A DNA stretch of 27,321 bases from an uncultured Clostridia bacterium. Its GTDB lineage: Bacteria > Bacillota > Clostridia > Christensenellales > Borkfalkiaceae. Location: positions 1-27,321 of the forward strand of contig CALGVF010000055.1 in assembly GCA_937920115.1 (NCBI GenBank). Direction: 5' to 3'. Of this stretch, positions 17,248 through 25,000 are shown piece after piece; the first letter of the stretch is position 1; each line of letters starts with the position of its first letter. The position numbers and the translations under genes were made by a program. Below the pieces are notes generated by a model. The model had not been told where the DNA came from and ran no database searches. It worked only from the letters and a program-made list of their open reading frames with translations.

Positions 17248-18969
17248 TTATGCAAGATTTTTCCAATCGGAAATCTTATCCCTTCTCGTCATTTCAAATA
17301 TATCCGCAGCCGTTTTTCCGTCTTTGAGAAGTTTATACCCGTTTACTCCGGCTACGCCGTTGAGTTTTCCGCCCCAGATAAGCGAAAATACCGAACGGTT
17401 CTTTGAGAACTTAGGATTGTCGGAAGAAGCGTAAACTTTATCTCCCGCAGCCTTCTCTATCTCGTTTATTCCTGCATAGAACGAACCGAGTTTGCTCTCG
17501 TCGTAAGAATATTTAAGATTCATGGTAAGGTTACTCGTTTCGGTGAACGCTTTGAGTTCTTCATCGGTGTACAGGAATTTAAGGAAATCTTTTACGGCAT
17601 TGAACACGCCTTCGTTTTTCTCTACGCGGCTGTTTACGAAAAGCGTCGCGCTCGTGTCTATTACGGTCGGCTTCTTTCCGTTGCCTTCGGCAACCTGTCC
17701 CGTAAGTTGTACGGGCATCGGCATCATGCTGACGTCTGCGTCTTTACCCGAAAGATTTTTATACTTTTTAAGACTTCCGCTGCTTACCGCTTCGCCGTAC
17801 CAGTAGGTCGAATCTACGAGCATCGCGCATTTATTGTCGTTTGACGCATTCTTGTCGCCGAGTACGAAGATTTCCTGAGCCTTAAGGTTCGTCATATCTT
17901 CGTTTTTGAACCAACCCTGTTTCTTCGCCAATTCAAGGAAGGAAAGAGCGTAATAACGTGCGGACATATCGTACATTTTGTAGCCGTTTTCGTCGTTGAG
18001 AACGACCGTTTCGGTCTGAGGAACTTTGATACCCGTATTGAGGAAATCTCCGCTGTAGGAAAGTTCGCCGTCCTTAACCACTTCGACTTCCGCTTCCGTG
18101 AAGTTACAAGTAGTCGCTTTCATTGCGTCCGTTCCGACAAGTCCCGACCACAACGCTTCTATAAGCATAAACGAATAGTTCGCGCCGCTGTCGAGAGCGC
18201 ACATCGAGAACGGGTTCAACTTCTTCTGTTTCTTGATATAATCGCAAAGACCGATAAACTCTTCCAAAGAAGACGGAAGACCATCGTCGTAAGTGTTATA
18301 TATACCGTCGGGTCCGCAAGACCTTTTAGCGTTTTCGTTCGTTACGAATCTGACCGATTTTCCGAGCAAAGCACTCTCGTACGGTACGGCTTTCGTTTCT
18401 TCCGGAGCGGCGATATAAAGATTATACGCCTTGAATATGTCTCTGTTGTAGGAAATGCCTACGTCGTAAGAATAGTGAGGAAGTCCGTAGTACTTGCCGT
18501 CCGCGCCTTTTAACTTCGGAAGAAGTTGCGGCTCGATTTTGTCCTCGAGTCCTTTTACGAGATCGTCGATTTCGGCAATGTAACCACGGGTCTGCATATC
18601 GTAAACGTTCGCGGTGTTTTCGTCGAGGACTATATCATAATCAGGAATTCCGCTTTGATAATTGCCGTCTTTATTAGTAGAAATTTCGACTTTTACGCCT
18701 TTTTTGCCGCTTTCGTATTCTTCGTTTTCTTTAAGTTTAGTAAAACGACCGACGGCGTCTTTAAGCCAATCGGTGGAAGCGACGGTTCCGCCGAACTGTC
18801 TGATAGAAATTTGCGTCGTTATAGAACTACCGCCGCCGCTGTTGCCGCTATTACCGCCGCCGTTGTTGCTTTCTTTTCCGATGTCGCCGTTGCCGCATCC
18901 GACCGTCATACCGACGGTAAGAGCCGCGGCAAGACCGAGCGCCAAAAGTTTCGTTTTGTTTTTCTTCAT
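17248..18969 (-). CDS. Sugar ABC transporter substrate-binding lipoprotein (CUT1 type)
   Basis: This is a 573-residue extracellular binding protein. The signal peptide ends in lipobox TVGC with Cys at 25, then a Gly/Asn/Ser-rich tether to about 50. The mature part has the features of family 1 solute-binding proteins: an N-terminal lobe with VKVEIST and the DIVLDENTANVYDMQTRGYIAEIDDLVKG stretch in two halves (about 111-139), a middle segment ALWSGLVG, and a late helical lobe with FNAVKDFLKFLYTDEELKAF. At 573 residues it is longer than the usual 420-450 of this family. It should capture oligosaccharide at the membrane and deliver it to the two downstream permeases. AAAGAGG about 7 bases before the ATG is the ribosome binding site, part of a leader cassette also found before the small ORF at 21798-21929. 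Confidence 0.92.
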   Translation of the reverse strand: MKKNKTKLLALGLAAALTVGMTVGCGNGDIGKESNNGGGNSGNSGGGSSITTQISIRQFGGTVASTDWLKDAVGRFTKLKENEEYESGKKGVKVEISTNKDGNYQSGIPDYDIVLDENTANVYDMQTRGYIAEIDDLVKGLEDKIEPQLLPKLKGADGKYYGLPHYSYDVGISYNRDIFKAYNLYIAAPEETKAVPYESALLGKSVRFVTNENAKRSCGPDGIYNTYDDGLPSSLEEFIGLCDYIKKQKKLNPFSMCALDSGANYSFMLIEALWSGLVGTDAMKATTCNFTEAEVEVVKDGELSYSGDFLNTGIKVPQTETVVLNDENGYKMYDMSARYYALSFLELAKKQGWFKNEDMTNLKAQEIFVLGDKNASNDNKCAMLVDSTYWYGEAVSSGSLKKYKNLSGKDADVSMMPMPVQLTGQVAEGNGKKPTVIDTSATLFVNSRVEKNEGVFNAVKDFLKFLYTDEELKAFTETSNLTMNLKYSYDESKLGSFYAGINEIEKAAGDKVYASSDNPKFSKNRSVFSLIWGGKLNGVAGVNGYKLLKDGKTAADIFEMTRRDKISDWKNLA

Positions 18970-18974
18970 AATTT

Positions 18975-19014
18975 TACCTCTTTAATTTTATTTTTTGTCG
19001 GGCGGAAGCGGTTT
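18975..19014 (-). repeat. Leader cassette copy 1 (paired with 21954-21987)
   Basis: On the plus strand this stretch shares TACCTCTTT, a T-rich run, and then a shared block TTTTTTGTCGGGCGGAAGC continuing GGTT with 21954-21987; the second copy lacks a few T/A bases in the middle. On the transcribed minus strand it is one arm of a stem-loop, then an A-rich stretch and an AAAGAGG ribosome binding site. Two copies in one operon point to duplication of a regulatory or stability element. Confidence 0.7.
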
Positions 19015-19026
19015 CTCTCCCGCCCG
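18999..19026 (-). other. Intergenic stem-loop between secreted protein and binding-protein genes
   Basis: CGGGCGG (18999-19005) pairs with CCGCCCG (19020-19026). After one A/C mismatch, two more pairs form around an 8-base loop. It lies 34 bases after the stop at 19061 and upstream of the binding-protein ribosome binding site. On the minus strand it is followed by A-rich, not U-rich, sequence, so it does not look like an intrinsic terminator for the operon. A stabilising or processing hairpin is more likely. Confidence 0.6.
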
Positions 19027-19060
19027 TATTTTATTTCTGCAACTTATGCCTTTTGACTTG

Positions 19061-21784
19061 TTACGCTTTTTCGATAGTGATTCCGTCAATAGTAGTTATC
19101 GTACCGGTTGCGTCTTTCAATAAGCACTCCAAAGTGTCAGCCCTTACAACAACGTTCGTCGCTTTAATGTTAGCCGTTACGCCGCCTTGTCCGAACACAA
19201 ACGGCAGTTTAGAGCCGCTCGCGTCAATAAGAACGTCCGAAAGAGTCAAGTCCTGAACGTGACCTCTTGCGACAACACTGTTGAGGTATTGTTGATTAAG
19301 CATATCCGTCTTAGACGTTATATAAATCTCTACGTTAGAAATCGTTGCCGCCTTTATATGTTGGGCAATCAGAACTCTGTTACCGTTCGCTCCGCCTGCC
19401 TGAACGTCTTTGAATTTAATATTCTTTACGGTCGCGCCGTTTAATACTCCGAACAAACCGCCGCCATACATTTGTCCTCCGATAAGACTATAACCGCGTC
19501 CGTCTAAGGTGCCGGCAAACCCATAATACCAAATTGAATTTATACTCGATTTACTATACGTCCCTGTGACCGATATATCGTTTGCAAGTATGAAATATTT
19601 TCCTTTCTGATACTCGGCGGCATACTCTGCTTTATACGTTACGCAATTTACGAGTTCGTCAAACGTTGAAATACTTTCGGTTACCATCGTCACGGGAACG
19701 GCTAATATAACGGTATCGTTACCCTTTACGGCTGTAACCGTAAGAGAGTTTTCTCCATGAGTTCCGTTTCTCATTTCGTCCGTGATAGTTATTGTAGTCC
19801 CGCTAAATTCCACAACGTTTCCGTCAAACTCAACGTTTGTTACGGTATAGTCGGAGTAATCTCCCAAATCGACCGTAAACGAGGTCTTATCTCCGTCTTT
19901 GTCTTTCAGAATAATATCATTATTTGTAGTCAACGCTTGACGAATAATAACCGATATTCCGTCGATAGACGTTTTCTTTACGTTATTTGCTATCAATAAA
20001 CAATCCAAAGCGTCCGCTTTAATAACAACGTTTGTCGCTTTCGTTATATTCGCGGCAAACCCACCTTCCCCAAACACAAACGGCAATTTAGAACCGGTTG
20101 CGTCGATAAGAACGTCCGAAAGAGTCAAGTCCTGAACGTGACCTCTTGCGACAACACTGTTGAGGTATTGTTGATTAAGCATATCCGTCTTAGACGTTAT
20201 ATAAATCTCTACGTTAGAAATCGTCGAGGACTTAATATGGTGAGCAATCACTACTCTGTTACCACTTGCTCCGCCTGCCTGAACGTCTTTAAATTTAATA
20301 TTCTTTATGGTCGCACCGTTTAATACCCCGAACAAACCGCCGCTCCACATATCTCCGCCGATAAGACTATGATTTCTTCCGTCGAGCGTTCCCGCAAAAC
20401 CCGAACCCCACGTCTGTGAACTGCCCGTACTATACGTCTTCATGTTGAAATCTTTTGCAAGCGTGAAATATTTGCCTTTTTGATATTCCGTTGCATAACC
20501 CGATTTATACGTTACGCAATTTACGAGTTCGTCATACGACGAAATGCTCTTCGTCACGATTGTAACTGGAACTTCTATCGTGTGGTCAAAATCGTAATTA
20601 TCCGTAACGACTACGGTAAGAGTCTGCTCGCCGTGAATAGCGTCGTTTATTCCTTCGGGAGTACCAAGAGCATTTAAGTCGGTTCCTAAATCGAGGTCGC
20701 CGTATTTTATACTCTTAACCGACTTGTATTCGGAAACCCCGCCAAGAGTTATCGCTCTGCTTTCGTCGGTTAAAATAACGTCTTGTCTTTCGTCGGTTAC
20801 AACTTTATCGAACTTTTCCGCAAGCGTTTTCCCGCAAGAACATATCGCAACGTCGTATTCCGCGTTTTCGGTATTCCACTCTTTAACGCTATGGGCGACT
20901 GCCGTAAACTCGGGTTCGTACACGGTCAGAGAGTTCGCCGCAAGTTTCCAACCGTTGAAAACGTAATGGTTGTTTTCGTCGCTCTCTTTACGGGCGTCCG
21001 TCGGCTCGCTGTCGTATATTGTATCGCCGTATTTATACTTCTTTACGGTTATTTCGGTCGTGCGGTTTACGCTCTCCTCAACCGTAACGTTCATATTGTC
21101 TAAATCAAGAGCACCGCTGTTTATACGCTCCGCGAGAGCCTCGTACTCTTTGTCGGTCGTAACGGAAACGGGTGCGTCCGCTTTTCCGTACCAACTATAC
21201 GAGTCCAACGAAAGAATCAGGTCGGCGTAGCGTTGTTCGCCGAGGATAAACGCCTTGTTTGTAACGTAGTAAAAACTTCTTTTGTTATCCTCGGGCATAG
21301 CCGAATATACGATCGAGCCGTTTTCTTCGTAATACGCCACCGCGTTAAACTCTATTTGACGGTTCTGCGATTTTATCTCGGAAAGAACTCCGTTAGCGAG
21401 ATAATACCCGCTATAATCGCCCGAACCTGCGTAAATCTTGGTTTTATCAATGGTAATCTCGACTTTCTTTTCAAGATTTTTATAATTTCCGTCCGTAATT
21501 TTATCAAAGTAATGCTGCGGCGAAATAAGAATCTTTAAAGAGATATTGTCGTCTTCTTTGATTTTCGTTGCAAGCGTTTCGTCCATTTTGACCATAAAAC
21601 GCAAACCTGTCGTTTCGGAAAGTCTTACAGACGCTCCGACAGCGACCTCAAACGTAGACGAGGTCGTTTCTTCGGCTCTCGCCGATACGGTATTCGTCGC
21701 TCCGCCGAATAAAACGGCGCACGTTACAGACAAGCATAACGCCGCGCATAAGAAAGCGAGACGAATCAGTTTACTCTTTCTCAT
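19061..21784 (-). CDS. Secreted surface protein with two beta-helix modules
   Basis: This protein has 907 residues from the ATG at 21784, which has AAGGAGG 8 bases upstream. An ATG at 21790 is too close to that site, and earlier in-frame starts overlap the small ORF. A signal peptide ends near SARA-EE (residue 37). Residues about 45-200 contain the GASVRL...TGLRF domain common in Clostridia secreted proteins. A basic/Trp segment with HSVKEWN (298-304) and CSCG (315-318) follows, then an Ig-like domain (335-412). A beta-helix module (about 413-615, GFAGTLDGR at 462) is followed by a second Ig-like linker (622-705) and a second beta-helix module (about 706-907, GFAGTLDGR at 755). The modules are near copies, with a perfect 119-bp DNA repeat. 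No cell-wall anchor motif is seen. It is a paralogue of the 22015-25284 product; adhesion or glycan binding is inferred. Confidence 0.85.
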   Translation of the reverse strand: MRKSKLIRLAFLCAALCLSVTCAVLFGGATNTVSARAEETTSSTFEVAVGASVRLSETTGLRFMVKMDETLATKIKEDDNISLKILISPQHYFDKITDGNYKNLEKKVEITIDKTKIYAGSGDYSGYYLANGVLSEIKSQNRQIEFNAVAYYEENGSIVYSAMPEDNKRSFYYVTNKAFILGEQRYADLILSLDSYSWYGKADAPVSVTTDKEYEALAERINSGALDLDNMNVTVEESVNRTTEITVKKYKYGDTIYDSEPTDARKESDENNHYVFNGWKLAANSLTVYEPEFTAVAHSVKEWNTENAEYDVAICSCGKTLAEKFDKVVTDERQDVILTDESRAITLGGVSEYKSVKSIKYGDLDLGTDLNALGTPEGINDAIHGEQTLTVVVTDNYDFDHTIEVPVTIVTKSISSYDELVNCVTYKSGYATEYQKGKYFTLAKDFNMKTYSTGSSQTWGSGFAGTLDGRNHSLIGGDMWSGGLFGVLNGATIKNIKFKDVQAGGASGNRVVIAHHIKSSTISNVEIYITSKTDMLNQQYLNSVVARGHVQDLTLSDVLIDATGSKLPFVFGEGGFAANITKATNVVIKADALDCLLIANNVKKTSIDGISVIIRQALTTNNDIILKDKDGDKTSFTVDLGDYSDYTVTNVEFDGNVVEFSGTTITITDEMRNGTHGENSLTVTAVKGNDTVILAVPVTMVTESISTFDELVNCVTYKAEYAAEYQKGKYFILANDISVTGTYSKSSINSIWYYGFAGTLDGRGYSLIGGQMYGGGLFGVLNGATVKNIKFKDVQAGGANGNRVLIAQHIKAATISNVEIYITSKTDMLNQQYLNSVVARGHVQDLTLSDVLIDASGSKLPFVFGQGGVTANIKATNVVVRADTLECLLKDATGTITTIDGITIEKA
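19227..19345. repeat. 119-bp perfect direct repeat, copy A
   Basis: Identical base for base to 20106-20224, at an offset of 879 bases (293 codons, in frame). It encodes the segment from YIEVNS-side to LIDA of the second beta-helix module in protein order (TISNVEIYIT through SDVLID). Flanking sequence is similar but diverged. Confidence 0.95.
20106..20224. repeat. 119-bp perfect direct repeat, copy B
   Basis: Identical to 19227-19345. It encodes the corresponding part of the first beta-helix module of the same protein. Perfect identity at synonymous sites inside a wider, imperfect duplication suggests recent gene conversion or strong recent homogenisation. Confidence 0.95.
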
Positions 21785-21800
21785 TTTCATCCCCTCCTTA
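21785..21800 (-). promoter_or_regulatory. Coupled ribosome binding site overlapping small ORF stop
   Basis: On the minus strand the stop TAA of the small ORF runs straight into AAGGAGGGG, and the ATG at 21784 lies 8 bases beyond AAGGAGG. This near-consensus site fixes the start of the surface protein and implies coupled translation. Confidence 0.8.
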
Positions 21801-21929
21801 AAAGCCCCAATCTTCGAGATCGGCGCCGTCATTGTCATAAGTGTTGTTCTCTACCGATAATTTAAGAAATACGTTCGTATCTTCTTCAAACAATACGGCG
21901 TACATTTCCGGTTTTTCGTATATTTTCAT
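21798..21929 (-). CDS. Small ORF, 43-residue acidic peptide (KPEM type)
   Basis: This reads as ATG at 21929 to TAA at 21798, with AGAGGG about 7 bases before the start. The peptide begins MKIYEKPEMYAVLF, has a central EEDTNVFLKLS, and ends YDNDGADLEDWGF. It has no Cys, no signal peptide and no membrane segment. The N-terminal half is amphipathic with aromatic/aliphatic residues, and the C-terminal half is strongly acidic. The start resembles the short KYEKPEM/KYxKPE peptides that I recall, without being able to check, lying near surface or export genes in Clostridia. It lies between two paralogous surface-protein genes, and its stop overlaps the strong ribosome binding site of the next gene. 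It could be a leader peptide, a RiPP-like precursor or a small partner protein; no modification enzyme or peptidase gene is visible nearby. The function is unknown. Confidence 0.72.
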   Translation of the reverse strand: MKIYEKPEMYAVLFEEDTNVFLKLSVENNTYDNDGADLEDWGF

Positions 21930-21936
21930 CTTATAT

Positions 21937-21970
21937 CCCTCTTTGTTTTTGTGTACCTCTTTGTTTTTTG
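21937..21970 (-). promoter_or_regulatory. Duplicated AAAGAGG ribosome-binding segment upstream of small ORF
   Basis: The minus strand carries two near-identical stretches of the form CAAAAACAAAGAGG, 4 bases apart. The proximal one (AAAGAGGG) serves the small ORF start at 21929. The distal one matches the leader cassette found before the binding-protein gene and has no start codon at a normal distance. Confidence 0.55.
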
Positions 21971-21987
21971 TCGGGCGGAAGCGGTTC
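21954..21987 (-). repeat. Leader cassette copy 2 (paired with 18975-19014)
   Basis: Shares TACCTCTTT and TTTTTTGTCGGGCGGAAGC plus GGTT (plus-strand reading) with 18975-19014. In both places it lies between the end of a beta-helix surface protein gene and the next start codon. Confidence 0.7.
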
Positions 21988-21999
21988 CGCTTCCGCCCG
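21972..21999 (-). other. Perfect 13-bp intergenic stem-loop
   Basis: CGGGCGGAAGCGG (21972-21984) and its exact complement (21987-21999) flank a 2-base centre, so the real loop is probably 4 bases. It begins 15 bases after the stop at 22015. The minus strand after it is ACAAAAAAC, not a U-run, so it is unlikely to be a standard terminator for the operon. It may block 3' exonucleases or reduce read-through, setting relative levels of the genes on either side. Confidence 0.7.
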
Positions 22000-22014
22000 T
22001 AAGTGTTTAATTGG

Positions 22015-25000
22015 TTATTCCGCTATTGTAACGGTTAGATTAGAAACCTCGTCCATACCAAGACCAACGCTTGTACCGTCGGTATTTTTCGTCCTGCCCA
22101 AATATTTGAGTCCCTTAACGGTTACGTTTACGTTGCTGCAAGTATATTGCCCTTTCTGGCACGAAAGCGACCCCGTTCCGAATAAGGTGAACAGTTTTGC
22201 GTTTTTCGCTTCTATCGTCACGTCTGTCATTTTAAGTCCTTGCGTATGTCCGAACGCTATAAGACCTCTGTTGTTCCATTCCGCTTCGGTAAGGTCGGTG
22301 TCTATTCCGCTCATATCGAGTTCGTTTGCAACGGTTATCGTTACGTTTTCCATTGTCGCACCGAATATATTGTTCGCTATCAAGGAGTTCCATCTTCCGC
22401 CGCCGTACGTAACGCCTTCAAACGTTATGTTTTTAATCGTACCGCCGTATAAACCTCCGAACAAACCGTGTCCGCCCGTCGTTCCGCCTATTAGTTTGTT
22501 ACCTCTTCCGTCTAACGTTCCCGCAAAACCTGCGTGATTAGTAATATTTCCGCCTGCCCCCGCAGAATACTGTACTGCGTTAATATCTTCTGCGAGAATG
22601 TAATACTTGCCTTTACCTTTTTCAATATCCGCCGCATCCGTAGTCGTCTTAATACCTACAAGTTCTTTAAGTCTATCAAACGTCGAAATACTTTCCGTTA
22701 CGATTGTTACGGGAACGGTCACTTTATAGTTCGTTCCGTCTTTTACCGCTAAAACGATTAAATTACAACTTCCGTGAGTTCCGTTTTTCATATTATCGGA
22801 AATCGTAACGGTTCCGTCGGCAAACTCGAGTTCTTCGTCGTTTAAGACAACCTTATTTATCATAGCGTTCTGCAAGTCCTCACCGAGGTTCAATTCAAAC
22901 GTCGTCTTTTCGCCCGTTGAATCTTTTAAAATAATATCCTGATTTTCCGTAAGCGTAACGTATACGTTTTCGTCAAGTACTTCGATATTCAAAGAAACTT
23001 TTACGCTGCTTTCTTCGCCGACGTCGAATTCTACGATAAACGAAAGCGTCGTGTTGTACATATCTTCCGTAACAAATTCGGAAAGACTGCCGAATACGAG
23101 CGTGTTTGTAAGAAGAGTAACGTTTTCGGTTATGTCAACGTTATTCAACGTAACGGACTTCAACTCCGTATATCTCGCCCACGAACCTTCAAATACATAA
23201 GAATATTCGTAAGAATCGTTAAATTCCTTAGGATCTAATTTTTCGGTTGCGTCCACGCTTCCGTTGAGTTTAAACGTGATTCCCGGGATCGCGTCGAGGT
23301 AAAGTTTACCCGCATTTCCCGAGGTGAAACAATCTACCGAATCGGCGATTATTTCTACGTTCGTGAAGTGATACCTGTCGGGATCCGAATTGATGGTGTG
23401 ACCACCTATTATCCAAGGTAACGCAAAACCCGTCGCGTCGATTTTCACTTTATTAAGGGTTACGTTTTCAACAGGATGCGAAGCAAGAATTCCGAAAAAC
23501 GGACCTATAACTATCGGCAGATTCTTTTTAACACCGTTTGAACTGTCGGTGATATATATTTCTACATTGTCGAGCGTAGCATTAAACAAACTTCCCGCTA
23601 TAAGGGTTCTGCCGTTTCCGCCTGCGGCGTTAATCTTTTCGAATTTTATATTTTTAACCGTTCCGCCCGCAATCGCACCGAACAAACCGCCAGCCCACAT
23701 ATTTCCGCCGATAAGCGAATGGTCTCTTCCGTCCAAAGTTCCCGCGAATCCTCTGCCCGAATTCGTCCAATTTATTCCCGACGCACTGTACGATCCCGTA
23801 ACGTTTATGTCGTTTGCAAGTATGAAGTATTTACCTTCGTTATATTTATCTTCGCCTGCGGCTGTAGTCCCTCTTTCCGCTTTATACGTTACGCAATCTG
23901 TGAGTTCGGTGTAAGTCGTAATGCTCTTCGTTACGATCGTAACGGGAACGCTGACCGTGTGGTCGAAACCGTATTTATCGGTAACGACTACGGTAAGAAT
24001 CTGCTCGCCGTGAGGAGCGTCGTTTATCTCTTCGGGAATGGCAAGAGCCGTGATATCGCTTCCTAAATCGAGGTCGCCGTATTTTATGCTCTTAACCGTC
24101 TTATATTCGGAAACTCCGCCGAGAGTTATGGCGTTGGTCTCTGCCGATAAAATAATATCGTTCGCTTCGTCGGTGACCTTTTTGCTGAACTTAACGTCTT
24201 CGATTTTCGAGCCGCATACGCACACGCCGACGTCGGCGTCGGTACCCTCGGTATTCCAACTTTCAAGGACGTGCTTAACGTTGAAACTCATCGGAGCCGA
24301 AACCGTTTCCTTATAATTATCGGTCTCTGCGGCAACCGCTTTAACGTAGTACGTTCCCGCCACGAAACCGTCTTCGGGTTTCGCCCCGTACTCGCCGTCT
24401 TTCGTTATTGCATAAACATAAGTTATATTTGCGTTTTCCTTAGCAGTCGCTCCGATTGTCGGTTCGCCGAAACATTCTATATCCGCAATACTCTCGGGCA
24501 TCGTTATTTCGTTGGTTACTTTCGTAATCTCAAATTTAACGGTAGCAACCGCTCCTTCAACGCCCTCAAACGCATAGTTTACGCTGTCTTTAAGAGTAAG
24601 TTTAACGTCGTATTTGCCGATAACCGTTCCGCCGTTGTTTTCCGTGACCGTATAGAGTTCGCTTTCGGGAACAACCGCGACCTGAGCCTCGCCCGTATAC
24701 TCTTTACTTTCGATAACGGGCAATTTTACGACGATTTTATTTACCGTAATTGCGAGGTCGGTCTTATAGCCCGCCGATTCGACGACGACTTTCGTCATAT
24801 CCGCAGTGAGTTTATCCGCGTCCTCTTTTTCATAAGCAAACGAGACTTCGTCCGCCGCGACTTCTTCGCCGTTACAACCCGCTACGGAACAAGTCTTGAC
24901 GACTTTTATTCCCGTAAGGTCAAACTCCTCGAACGCCGTGTAAACGACTTTCGACGGATTCGTCTTTACGGCTATTCCATTAAACGAGTGAGCCGCAAGC

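Noticed and set aside
19227..20224. CRISPR-like direct repeats
   Set aside because: Only two copies, 119 bp each, in frame within a protein-coding module; no short-repeat/spacer structure and no cas genes.
21785..21838. Longer N-terminus for the secreted beta-helix protein
   Set aside because: It would overlap the small ORF and separate the signal peptide from its start. AAGGAGG is placed correctly only for the ATG at 21784.
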